From assembly GCF_000218685.1 (NCBI RefSeq), contig NW_006763290.1:597540-661539 (forward strand): a stretch of 64,000 nucleotides of DNA, in the 5' to 3' direction. Every line of letters begins with the position of its first letter. Position 1 is the stretch's first letter. The position numbers and the translations under genes were made by a program. The DNA is from Serpula lacrymans var. lacrymans S7.9 (taxonomy: Eukaryota > Basidiomycota > Agaricomycetes > Boletales > Serpulaceae). The notes under the pieces are model-generated. The model saw nothing but the letters and a program-made list of their open reading frames with translations. It did not search any database and was not told the origin of the DNA. Shown here piece by piece: positions 11,050 through 20,329 of the stretch.

Positions 11050-11275
11050 GTCTATGTATGGATTATATTCTCTAACATTCTGGTCCCTTTACTCCTCTTC
11101 TACTTTCATCTTCTACTCTCCCCTTGTTCACTGAATTGAGTTAGGGAATATGGTCTGTGGAACGGTCTAGTGCACAAGCTAAGCCAACTCCCAACCTCAT
11201 ACTCTGTTCCACTCTCACAGTGCACCTCCAAACTCCAAACTCCAACAACTCCAAAGGTCATGGTGCTGACAGCAT
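11050..11275 (+). repeat. LTR-E-like 3' end
   Basis: It is similar to 42,140-42,352 on the plus strand. Shared phrases are GAGTTAGGGA, GCACAAGCTAAGCCAA / GCATGAGCTAAGCCAA, TACTCTGTT and the end ACTCCAAAGGTCATGGTGCTGACA / ACTCCAAAGAGGTTATGG. Only the terminal part is present, without recognisable coding sequence attached. Confidence 0.5.
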
Positions 11276-12371
11276 ATAATATTGGGCATAAATAGACTAC
11301 TGCAAATTATACTGTATGCACTGATGTTGTAAACTGCATGTGTGATTACCAGGCAATCAGTGGGCGACAAGTGGGTGAGAAGCGGCTATCAGCAGGCAAC
11401 AAGTGGGCAACACATATTATTGGCCTTGACATGACTTATTTTCCAGAATGGGAATGAAATTTTATCTTAGTATGACTGAACAAATGAAGCAAGAAGTACA
11501 TATTTGCGCTATGATTTTAGGCATTTTACATGACAGATTTTGTAAAACAATAAAATATCCAAGTAAATTTTGAAAATTATACACTCATTTCACCTGGGTT
11601 AAACCCAAGATAACACTTCTGCTTTGTAGAGGATTGAGTATTAGCTACAAGATTAGATCTTGAATCAAGGGGATGTTAGGATAAGGGTGGCAAACACTGA
11701 CTTCCCTAGTTATGCTTATTTAGTCACTCCTGGGGTCCCATTTCCGAAATTTCCTCTATCTTTTTTGTATGGTATTTGTAGTCTGACTGTAAGGAGTGAG
11801 AAAGTTCATACATGCAATTTGAGTGAATCTTTGTATAAGTAGAATATGTCTGCGGAGTGTGAGCACACCTTGGCCAGAAGAACTTGCCTGAATTTTGCCT
11901 TTTTGCCTTTTTTGACTCGCCTGTGCGCCACCCTTAGTTCGGACAAGGCTAAAAAATCTCCTCAATCTCGAGTGTGATGCCACCCTGCCAATCGTCCGTC
12001 AGCGCCGCTCGGCTGTGGCACCACCTGTTGTTCATCTATAACGAAGGGGACGGTGGTCCCAAAAGTCGCGTGCAGCACACGTGGGAGCACATTTTTTTGC
12101 TTAGTTTTGCTCGCGTGGTTTTTGGTTAGCAGTAGAGGGCAACAATTGTAGTGAAAATTGTAGCCACATTAAAAATTCTCGTGCTTAATCATTTTTACTA
12201 CAAAACGCGATATAGTGGACACCAAAACTCACGCCTGTGGCACGACATGACACAACTCAACCAAACAAACAAATCTCTTTTCCTACTATGTGGGGAAATG
12301 GTCTGGCCCTACACACAAAACAAATTGTTGTCGAGAATTTGCACATTTTGCATTACAAAAATTAACAGCCA
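11276..12371. other. No recognisable gene
   Basis: AT-rich until about 11,870, then a GC- and CpG-richer patch to about 12,140 that looks more like host than transposon sequence. No frame there matches a family I know. It could be a displaced promoter or host gene remnant. Confidence 0.35.
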
Positions 12372-12886
12372 TTATTGACACAGGTTGGGCTGGATTTATG
12401 TGTTCCAGTGTTTTCACATGAGCAACTTTACGTTGCATTGTCTCGCTGCACTTCAGGAGAGAGAATAAAAGTGCTATTTCCACATGGTTCAAATGACAGA
12501 CGTGCCGTCAATGTGGTGTATCCCGAAATTCTGACTGGCTTTATCTGTGACTGGCAAGTAGATTTTTCCCCAATTCTCACCCTTTTTACTAAAGTGTTTT
12601 ATTCTCAGATCATATTTTCATCCTTTACCATTTCTGGAGTCTCTTTTTTTATTTCTCATCAATTTATCAATGTAATACCAGACTTTTTGCGTTACAATAT
12701 ATGTTGATGTTTGTAAAGGTTCAATGAACTATCTGCTTGAATTCAGTATACTGTGCACAAGTTTAGGGCAGGCTTATAAGGACATTCAACGACAGAACTG
12801 CAAGTCAAACATGCATCATAGGATTCAAAGACTTAACATACATCACGAACAGCATAAGTTTACTTAACATTTTGATCACTTAACAG
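12372..12886 (+). pseudogene. Helitron helicase C-terminal end, copy 1
   Basis: The ORF from 12,375 encodes the last motifs of the Pif1-like helicase of Helitron transposons: [35 protein letters not shown]. The [10 protein letters not shown] block is helicase motif VI. Downstream sequence to about 12,886 is also shared with the second copy (33.57-32.90 kb, opposite strand). The rest of the Rep/helicase protein is absent to the left, so this is a 3' end fragment. Confidence 0.8.
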
Positions 12887-12970
12887 TGATATTATTATTA
12901 TTATTATTTATTATATCACAAAAACATCGTACCAGTGGCAGAGCCACGGGCTGGACCTCGTTGACACTAA
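12887..12970 (-). repeat. SINE/LINE-like 3' tail, copy 1
   Basis: On the minus strand the sequence reads GGTCCAGCCCGTGGCTCTGCC, ACTGGTACGATGTTTTTGTG and then a TAA-rich tail. It ends in a short GTGATAT/ATATCAC inverted pair. A similar block with an AT-rich tail lies at 31,275-31,340 on the plus strand. No internal promoter was identified, so the element class is inferred only from the tail. Confidence 0.45.
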
Positions 12971-13089
12971 AGGCGGGCTGTCATTCGGATAAAACTAGTC
13001 CCTTGCAGGACGTCCATTATCCTTTGCGTACTCACATAATACAAAGTTACTATCAACTGATATAATTCAATAGCTTTATGAAATGTTAA

Positions 13090-14361
13090 TTAAGCTTTGA
13101 GGAAGTTGGCATGGACTTGATGGAGAAGACATAAGAATCCCACGTGTTTTAGAGGTAGTGGTAATTCTTACAATGAACATGATCTGACGCAAATGTGGAA
13201 ATCTGATACTCAATTCAGAGCAAAAAAAATGCTTTGAAAACATTCGTACTCACGAAGTAGTAGCTATGGTCATACCCATCGTGGCTTCTGACTCGTACTT
13301 GCACCTCGTCGTGACCAGCGTCTCTGGCAGCCTTGAGGAAGGCAGCAGGATGAAGCTGATCCAGAAAATTATCACCGGTTCCCTGTTCATAATGAATAAG
13401 GTTACTGTTCTGGGCAAGTACCTAATGGACCATCGTACATAATCAATCAAAATATGCACTGGTTCTTTGGTTTTCGCTATTAACTTTGTTGCGTCATACC
13501 GATCCATCGCTTCCTCGACTCCATTCTGTAGATAACCTTTGAATGCTTTGTCACCCCAAGGAGATTTTGTAGGGTTGCATATGGGAGAAAATGCTGAGGC
13601 GGAACGATATTGTTTGGAGTGTAAAAGTGAGGATAAATAAAAAGTCAGCGCGCCGTGACCTCCCATAGAATGTCCGAAGACTGATTGACGCTTTAAGTCC
13701 TACATAGTTAATGATTTTAAAAGGTCTGACAAGATTCATTGAAATTTTCAGCCGCACAATGGGGAACCCAGCAGTTCCGATGACTCGAGGAAGCTCAAAC
13801 ATGACATGGTTGAGCATATTGTAATGTGTAGAGTATTTTGGATTTGTTGCATTCAGGTAAAAACCGGCGCCTGGCATGATGTTTGCACGTTTGACTGTTA
13901 TCGTCAGCAGAAGTGGACTCGCCTGTCCCAAAGTCCCAGTCAGAATCTTCTCCTTCAACCTCAGCACCCCGCGGAGAGGTATCTGGGAAAAGGAGAGCGA
14001 TTCCCTCTGCTGCAGCATCTCTCATGAATCCTCCTTTCTGGGCTCTGCTAGAGCATTAGTTGAGTTATCGCGATGCTTAATGCAACAGACCCATTATCTT
14101 CGGTGCACGTCAAGCCTGCGAGATATACCAGGAGAGGCACTTTTCCTTGCGCAGCATTCGCGGGAGTGAAGAGATTGAACTGTGCCCAAGTTCCTCCGAG
14201 CGCGACAGACTGCAGTAGAGATTGCGTCAAAATCGAGGAACTAAACAGCGCAGTTTCTCAGACAATTAATTGATTCGAATACGCACCTTGAACTTGTATT
14301 TCGTCAACTCACCCCCGTGATGTTTATTGGACGAGATTTTTTCCAGGGAAAGACTTGTCAT
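13090..14361 (-). CDS. S-formylglutathione hydrolase (esterase D family)
   Basis: Hydrolyses S-formylglutathione to formate and glutathione, the last step of cytosolic formaldehyde detoxification. The start is ATG 14,361; exons are about 14361-14287, 14209-14091, 14047-13923, 13870-13758, 13699-13439 and 13382-13254, plus a final exon ending near 13,090. Spliced landmarks follow the family in order: SLEKISSNK at the N-terminus, GGTWAQFNLF, LAGLTCTEDNG, AQKGGFMRDAA, FPDTSPRGAE, the nucleophile motif GHSMGGHGAL, SAFSPICNP, WGDKAFKGYL, catalytic Asp in GTGDNFLDQLHPAAF, and catalytic His in GYDHSYYF. Intron 3 has a GC donor (GCGAGT) with a normal AG. The last exon is unclear: HANFLKA and a stop are visible but need a one-base shift, so the extreme C-terminus may be altered. 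A Copia-B 3' LTR in the same orientation lies 217 bp upstream of the start. Confidence 0.88.
13871..13922 (-). other. GC-AG intron in the S-formylglutathione hydrolase gene
   Basis: The exon before it ends ...GGGACAG and the intron begins GCGAGT and ends CCAG. Only this junction joins FGTG to AGFYLN in frame and matches the family. GCGAGT differs from a consensus GTGAGT by one base, the usual form of a minor-class GC donor. Confidence 0.65.
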
Positions 14362-14577
14362 TGCTGATGTGCTAAAAATTCAAGGATACGAAACTGGGAT
14401 GACGATGAGAATCTGGTGTTCCCAGGCATGTCAATATGTCAATGCGTGACAGGCGAATAACTGTCACAGGTTGCGCTGTAACGGAGATGTCACAGAAGCC
14501 TTATCCGGATAACCGAACAAAAAGCTGCATGAGGTTGAGGAGAATTGTTGCCTCGTGAAATGTGATAGTCTCGTTAC

Positions 14578-14899
14578 TAATAAAACTAAGTGAAACTCAG
14601 CCGCTGCCCGAGAGGCTATAGAAACGGCTCTATTATTTACCTAAGTGAAACTACAATAGATGTTAGTTTAAGGTGATCTCTAATAAATGTAATGTAACAT
14701 ACCTCAGCCGCTGCCCGAGAGGCTATAGAAACAACTGAGGTATTCCTATACTAAACCCCCTACTACCTATAGTCGGAGGTGCTACTTGCTACGGTATAAT
14801 GACTCCTAGGAGAACAATGGTTACTCCATGGAGTGGTGGCTATGCTCCATGGAGAACAATGGCTGCTTCGGCAGAGACCGGGTTTATCCGGTTTTGTCA
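14578..14899 (-). repeat. LTR-B, 3' LTR of Copia-B copy 3
   Basis: On the minus strand it starts TGACAAAACCGGATAAACC next to a purine tract of the RNase H frame and ends ...TTAGTTTTATTA. It carries the same internal duplication as 1-197. Its upstream part has several palindromic boxes CTCCTAGGAG and CTCCATGGAG. It lies just upstream of, and reads toward, the S-formylglutathione hydrolase gene. Confidence 0.85.
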
Positions 14900-15420
14900 C
14901 TCCCACTCGAGTGCAACCGTAGTCCCATAGCTTTAGAGAATTTCCAGTGTTTTTCATGAGTGGGGGGTTTAGTGAGAATGTCTGCAACCATGTCTCCTGT
15001 AGGAACGTATCTGATTAGTGTCTCTCCCTTTGATACTAAGTCATCTCGGATAAAATGATATTTCCGTTGAATGTGTTTTGTGCGAGCACGGAACTGTGGA
15101 TCTCGTGTAAGAATGATAGCTGCTTGATTGTCACAGTGCAATGTTGTAGGTCCATTTTGAGCATGTCCAATTTCTTCAAAAAATGTCCAAAGCCATGCAA
15201 GGTGTTGTCCAGCATTGCTCAATCCAATGTACTCTGGCTCCGTGGAGGATAAAGCGACCATGCTTTGTCTTTTGCTTGTCCAGGAGATTGCTCCTTGGAT
15301 AGTGATAAAGACAAACCCTGATGTTGATCGAGACGTGTCTGGGTCTCCAGACCAATCTGCATCTGAATATCCATAGAAATCCATGTCCATGAAGACATCT
15401 GTGCCATCATATCATAGTTC
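14884..15420 (-). pseudogene. Copia-B copy 3: RNase H end only
   Basis: An uninterrupted frame of about 168 codons gives a complete-looking Copia RNase H: YSDADWSGD, SMVALSSTEPEYIG, LHCDNQAAI, RTKHIQRKYHFIRDD, VADILTKP. It lacks the TGA that Copia-B copies 1 and 2 carry before GAISW; here the codon is CAA (Gln). The element is truncated at about 15,420, so RT, integrase and gag are gone. It belongs to the same family but a separate, less damaged lineage. Confidence 0.85.
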
Positions 15421-16015
15421 ATTTCAGTGCCGTATTCTCCACTCTATATTCATCCTCAGCTCATATTATCACTCCCACGCTTGTATTATCACCTTTCCAG
15501 CAAGATCACAACTTGCTGTGACATATTCACTCTGTTTAGACTCAAAAGTGCGGACTCTGCGAACTGACCCGTGGACCTGTGGACTCATCTGTGGACCCAC
15601 TCCATTGTAGTCTTCAGCACTTTCTTCTGAATCCCTTGGTTGATCCCTGTGGGTTGAACAATGCATAGGTGTTTGGACATAAGGACTATACTCAGTTCTC
15701 TCCCAGACACCTTTAGCATCTTACACCGCTCTGGGTGTGGTCCATTGTCTGCTCAGCAAAACAAAACTCCAGGCCATGGGAATCAGGACATTTGGCACAC
15801 CTGATTCCCATGCTCAGTGTGCATGCTCAGTCAACACTTGATGCCTGTTGCCAGCTATGCAAATAAGTATGAGCAGCATACCTGTTTATTATGCAAATAA
15901 CTGTGTGGCTCTCCAAATACAATGAAAGGTCAGTACATGTGTCCAGTGTAAAAATATATAATAGGTACTTATAAAGGGAGGTGAGTCTACTGGATACACA
16001 ATCAGCAATCTAACC
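15421..16015. other. Intergenic stretch with possible promoter
   Basis: No protein family was recognised. Just before 16,016 are AT boxes (AAATATATAATAG near 15,954 and ACTTATAAAGG near 15,970) that could serve as a TATA element for the frame starting at 16,016. Confidence 0.3.
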
Positions 16016-16560
16016 ATGCTTTCTACTCACACAGGATCAATAAATGCTAGCTCCACCTTTTGCACTACAGTTACAGTATCTCAGTCCAGGGGGTTTGCGA
16101 GAAAACACTCTCCTACCTACCCCAAGGCAGTATTGCCACCACCTATCTCACATCAGTTGTCAATTTCCACTAGCAAGATATTGCCTTCCAAACAGCTACA
16201 GCCTATCTCTCTCTCTCCAAAACAGTCCCCTGTGGCATCAATAGCATTAACACCCTTCACAGATGAGGGTAAGTCGACTCATATAGAGGCTTGTACACAC
16301 TTACATACAATCACCAGCCTTGGAAAAGACTGTGCTTGTCACCATGCCTATTACACTTCAAAATGCATTGGATGTTATCTCAAATGGCACACAAGACTCT
16401 TTCTCACCTGTTGTACAGTTTTTATCCATTGTTGATGATGCTGAAGTAGCAATAAGGCATGTCTCTTTTTATCAAGTGACCTGTATGCTATAAGTATGTT
16501 GTATATTGTAGGTACTCTTTTTTTGGTGGATGATGAAATACTCATCATACATTGGCCCTT
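16016..16560 (+). CDS. Hypothetical spliced gene fragment
   Basis: An ATG at 16,016 lies downstream of TATA-like boxes. The first exon (to about 16,268) encodes a Ser/Thr/Pro-rich segment and ends at a good donor, GAGGTAAGTCG. A plausible acceptor (ACCAG, about 16,317) continues the reading into TVLVTMPITLQNALDVIS and VVQFLSIVDDAEVAIR, then a second donor-like site. Beyond about 16,520 the frame breaks. No family was recognised. It may be the 5' end of a transposon gene whose remainder decayed; the KDZ fragment 0.6 kb downstream is on the same strand, but continuity is not shown. Confidence 0.3.
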
Positions 16561-17138
16561 ATGGGTGCCTTTGAGAGCTCCCTGAAGGGCTCTTCCTACA
16601 ACAAAGATACCTCCTCCTTGAAATATGGATGTAACCTCACCCTTCAACAGAGCGTTTTGACTGGAATGCCTGATGGGTTTATACAAAGGTATACAGTTGG
16701 TAAGGGGAATTGTGAGATGTTGATGCTCATGGAGGTTTGCACATCCCAAGTTTTGCACACTGCCTCAAGGTTCTGGGATGTGATATCTCTCATTATCCTT
16801 CCCTGAAGGGTGTTATTATTGTTGATCTTGATAAAGATACCTGGTGGAGATCTTCTGCCCCCACCAAAAATGACTGTAAACCACCTAGATGGTACAAGGT
16901 CAAAGAGTTTTATCATGGCATAAAGTGGGACGCAAATGGGCTGGCATGTTTACAGGCATTGTGTATATTTATTGTGATGGTGATATTAACCTTGTAAATC
17001 CCGTAAAAATTGTACATAGCAGAGTTTTTTTAGCCATTTATCCCAAGTTTAAATCCCACAAACCTCCAAATGCTTTCTGGTCAGCTTTAAGGGATTATTC
17101 TGCTCCAACAATTATTTGAACATCTTCCCCCTTTCTAG

Positions 17139-17440
17139 GCTATAGGCATATTATATGATATAATGTGTCAACCACATTGTAACTGCATGAAATGGGGCTT
17201 TCTCAAGGATCACCTTCCCCGCATGGTCTTCATAGTATCTGTATTTCATGCCTATGGGCATCAATGGCCTAGTCAGATAATATACTACCCCAGAATATAT
17301 CAGGATTTTGGCTTAACAGATGGAGAGGGCTGTGAACGGTTTTGGAGTTCTGTCAAGAAGCTTATTCCTTCCTTACGAGTATCATGAAAGAATATATGCC
17401 CTTAATAGTCAAATTTGAAAACATGTTAGAAATAGACTAT
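17139..17440 (+). pseudogene. KDZ-family transposase fragment
   Basis: The frame contains the most conserved KDZ (Kyakuja-Dileera-Zisupton) core: LYDIMCQ, KWGFLKDHLPRM, VSVFHAYGHQWPSQIIYYP, then FGLTDGEGCERFWSS and KKLIPSLRVS. The GEGCERFW motif holds the expected catalytic acidic residue. An acceptor-like TTTCTAG immediately precedes the fragment. After about 17,400 the reading continues YHERIYALNSQI and then meets a TGA. Upstream and downstream parts of the roughly 1,000-residue transposase are absent. These elements are typical of mushroom genomes and of TET/JBP gene neighbourhoods. Confidence 0.82.
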
Positions 17441-18082
17441 CAGATCATGGAGTATTGCTCAAAGTTTTCTCAGATGCAATGTTCTATATGATAACGGCAT
17501 GAAGCCCTAGGACAGTTTTTTTGCGCTAATACCTCGGATGAGTTCAGACAACGGTGACTCTAGAACAACGGGGATCAATTCAGGTCAATACAAATTTGCT
17601 GAAGTGGATGGTGAGTTATTTGATGCGGCAGAAGAAATAACTTGAAATATCATGGTAAACAGGACTATCTGTTGGATGAAATGGAGGATGCACATTACCA
17701 GGATTTGTGGGTGGATGCATATCCTAATTTATCACCATCGTGCCCCAAAGCATCGTCCAAGAAGAGATCAAGGCTGTTATATGGCCAATAAATTTAGTCA
17801 ACTTTTATTTGACTATGCTGTGTGCCTATGCACATACCCATTTAGTGCTGCATTTTCCTATAAGGATTTTTGATTCTGATGAGGTGGCCTGATTGGTGTC
17901 AACTGTAAGCAAATATACTTTATGGTGCACATCACTTAGCAGCCGCTTGTTTTGTGCAGTGGCCAAATTGGGGCCAGCAATTCTGGATATTGATTCTGGA
18001 ATGTGGATAGTAGACTAAAAAGCTTCTGTATGCTAATGAGCGTGATTTCTCTAATCTTGCACATCTGTATACTATACTTGCC
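17441..18082. other. Decayed sequence, possible transposon C-terminus
   Basis: A plus-strand stretch near 17,640-17,790 reads KYHGKQDYLLDEMEDAHYQD and continues to a stop after LLYGQ. It is coding-like but unassigned. The rest of the interval has no recognisable feature. Confidence 0.3.
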
Positions 18083-18249
18083 ATTTCTATACTAAGCCCG
18101 CTACTACTTATAGTTGGAGGTGCTACTTGCTAAGGTACAATAACTCCTAGGAAAACAATGCGTGACTCCATGGAGTGGTGGCTATGCTCCATGGAGAACA
18201 ATAGCTGCTTAGCAGCTTTAGCTTGGACCAGATTTATCTGGTTTTGTCA
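18083..18249 (-). repeat. LTR-B fragment
   Basis: Matches the 5' two thirds of LTR-B in reverse orientation, including CTCCTAGGA, CTCCATGGAG, and an end TTTTGTCA corresponding to the TGACAAAA start. The CAGCCGCTGCC block at the other end is missing. No internal element is attached. Confidence 0.75.
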
Positions 18250-18587
18250 AAACTTGCAGCTGTTTATGGTTGGGCAGGAAGATGGCATTAGTTAACAAAG
18301 ATCCAGTCCAAGTTAATAGTCACAACTGCCAGCAATGATGATTTGGGTTTACTTTCAGGCCCAGCAGAGTCTCCAAATATGTCTGGCACAGAGTTCTTCC
18401 CAATTGAACCAAACCTTAATTGTCTCTCAGAGAGTCTTTGGGAACTTGAAGGCAGAAAGTTGGACAACTTGGCAATTGAGCACTCTCTGCCTTTGTGAGC
18501 ATCAAATGCACTGGTGGATGGATGCCTATAGATCAGGACTTCAGCTCAACAAAATACAAGTCCCACAGACGTATTCCAGAGACTCCT

Positions 18588-18790
18588 GTAGCAATACCCA
18601 AAGTTTGTAGACTCTGGTGTACACACAGTAACCCAAGGAGTAGCGATGAAGGTGAGATTGAGTTGGTAAACTCAGAATAGTAGAAATAAGTTTGTTGTTG
18701 CTGTACAACAGGAGGACTCACTGAGGAGTCTCCATCCATTGCAAGGGTATATATACCTAAATACACATGCATCAGGAAAAACCATATAGC
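18588..18790 (-). repeat. LTR-G copy (uninterrupted site)
   Basis: In reverse complement it follows the LTR at 48,590-48,635 plus 50,183-50,343: TTTGGGTATTG end, CTACAGGAGGACTC core and TATATATACCCTTGC. It therefore shows what the 48-50 kb LTR looked like before the Tc1 insertion. The other end fades into AT-rich sequence at about 18,790. Confidence 0.65.
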
Positions 18791-18900
18791 TATATAGCTA
18801 GGCAGGTTGCTATACCAGCTATAGCAGCATCATCTGGGCTTTGAAATATTATATGTAACTATAGCACTAGCTATACCAGATATACCAGCTATAGGAGCCA
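18780..18900. repeat. Short TATAGCTA-type repeats
   Basis: Repeated palindromic pieces such as ATAGCTATATAGCTAG, CTATACCAGCTATAG and CTATACCAGATATACCAG. Similar TATAGCTA pieces recur at about 46,950-47,045. Low-complexity, no gene. Confidence 0.5.
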
Positions 18901-19541
18901 ATATTGAGCTTTACATGTGTTATGATAGTAGGTAATTCAATATTGTGACAGTAGGTAATCAATAGAAGATATTGGATTGATCAGTTCTTCATGGAAGGAG
19001 GCAATATGCATAATAGCACTATTGGGAAACATATTCACTTTGTGTATTGCCATCAGCATTTTGAATATATTATATGGTCTTATGCCACCCTTGTTCTTCA
19101 AATGGAAACAAAGAACATAATGCAGAGGTGAATAGAGTGAGTGTATGTGACTAATGTGCTTAAGTCCACCACCATGATCAAATTGTTACTGTCACAACAC
19201 AATATCACAGTGCTCATCCACATCTGGTTCTCCATCTCCAGGAATAAGAGAAACAACTTTGTCTGCAGTAAGAAGATTATAATGATGTTGATCCAGAGTT
19301 TGGTCAAGATCTATGTGAGCTAATTTGTTGACATGCTTTACTTCAGGCTTTTCTATGATGATTTGATATGCCTGCTCATACAGTGGAATTAATGGATTGA
19401 ATTACTCCAAGGTACCTTGAATCTCAAACACAGTTGCCTGATTAGTGTGAGGAATCTCATTTTTCACATATTTACATCCCTTCATTGCTATGACTTAGCT
19501 ATCCAACCCCTTCTCAACTACTCCTCTCACTATCAGACTAG

Positions 19542-20060
19542 GTGTTACCACTGGTATCCTTTTACTCATTTCTTTTTTCTTTCTCTTTTCCTTTTATCAC
19601 TACTTACTATCATATTTACCAAGCTTGAGACTCCCTTTGAACCTCCTAGAGGATATCCAGTTAGCGGATATACCTTACTGATGAGCTTCACATTGGACGG
19701 GCCTCAGAGGTAGATTGATGCATCAACAAGACTATAGCACAGCATCCTACAATAGGATCTCTGTCTTAGCCAGTCACATATCCCTCTCTTTCTATTAATA
19801 TCTCTTTCTCTCACCCACTGATTAATATAATAGTTATACCACTTCTTATCCTTTTTCCTATTGGTTGATTTTAGGATCAGGCCACTTTCCTATTTTTCTC
19901 CCTTTTCAGCCTAATCCCTCTTATTCATTATATAAGGACTTAGTTAGCTCTCATGTATTTCTCCAGTTCAATATCATTTGAGATTCATGCCTCTACAGAT
20001 ACTCTTCACCTCAGCAATCTCAATCACACCACTTATCAAGAGACTTGGGTTGTGTTACAA
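19542..20060 (+). repeat. Possible solo LTR (unassigned family)
   Basis: It begins TGTTACCACTGG and ends GGGTTGTGTTACA, with a TATATAAGG box near 19,930 about 130 bp before the end, the layout of an LTR. No second copy and no target duplication were found, so this rests only on shape. Confidence 0.25.
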
Positions 20061-20084
20061 CCATAACCCTAGAACCAGTATATC

Positions 20085-20150
20085 GCACTTTATTTATTTT
20101 ATCTTATCTCATCTTATCTCTCTTTCTTATCTTATCTTGCCCTATGACTC
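20085..20150. repeat. TCTTA-rich low-complexity tract
   Basis: Repeats of TTATC/TCTTA over about 65 bp. No gene. Confidence 0.6.
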
Positions 20151-20329
20151 TTTCTTTCTAAACTTAGACATTTCTCCTTAGGTTCTCCTTCTGGCTCATC
20201 CTCTGACTATGAGCTTGTATTGCTATTTGCTCTCTTACTTTCCTTTCTCACTCCTACCCATTGTACTATACTATTTATCTTACCTCCCCTAAAGTATGTG
20301 AATCACACATCTACACAAATTAGAAGGCT

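Noticed and set aside
15469..15666. 65-codon minus-strand frame as a gene
   Set aside because: No family, no promoter or splice context, and other frames overlap; left unassigned.
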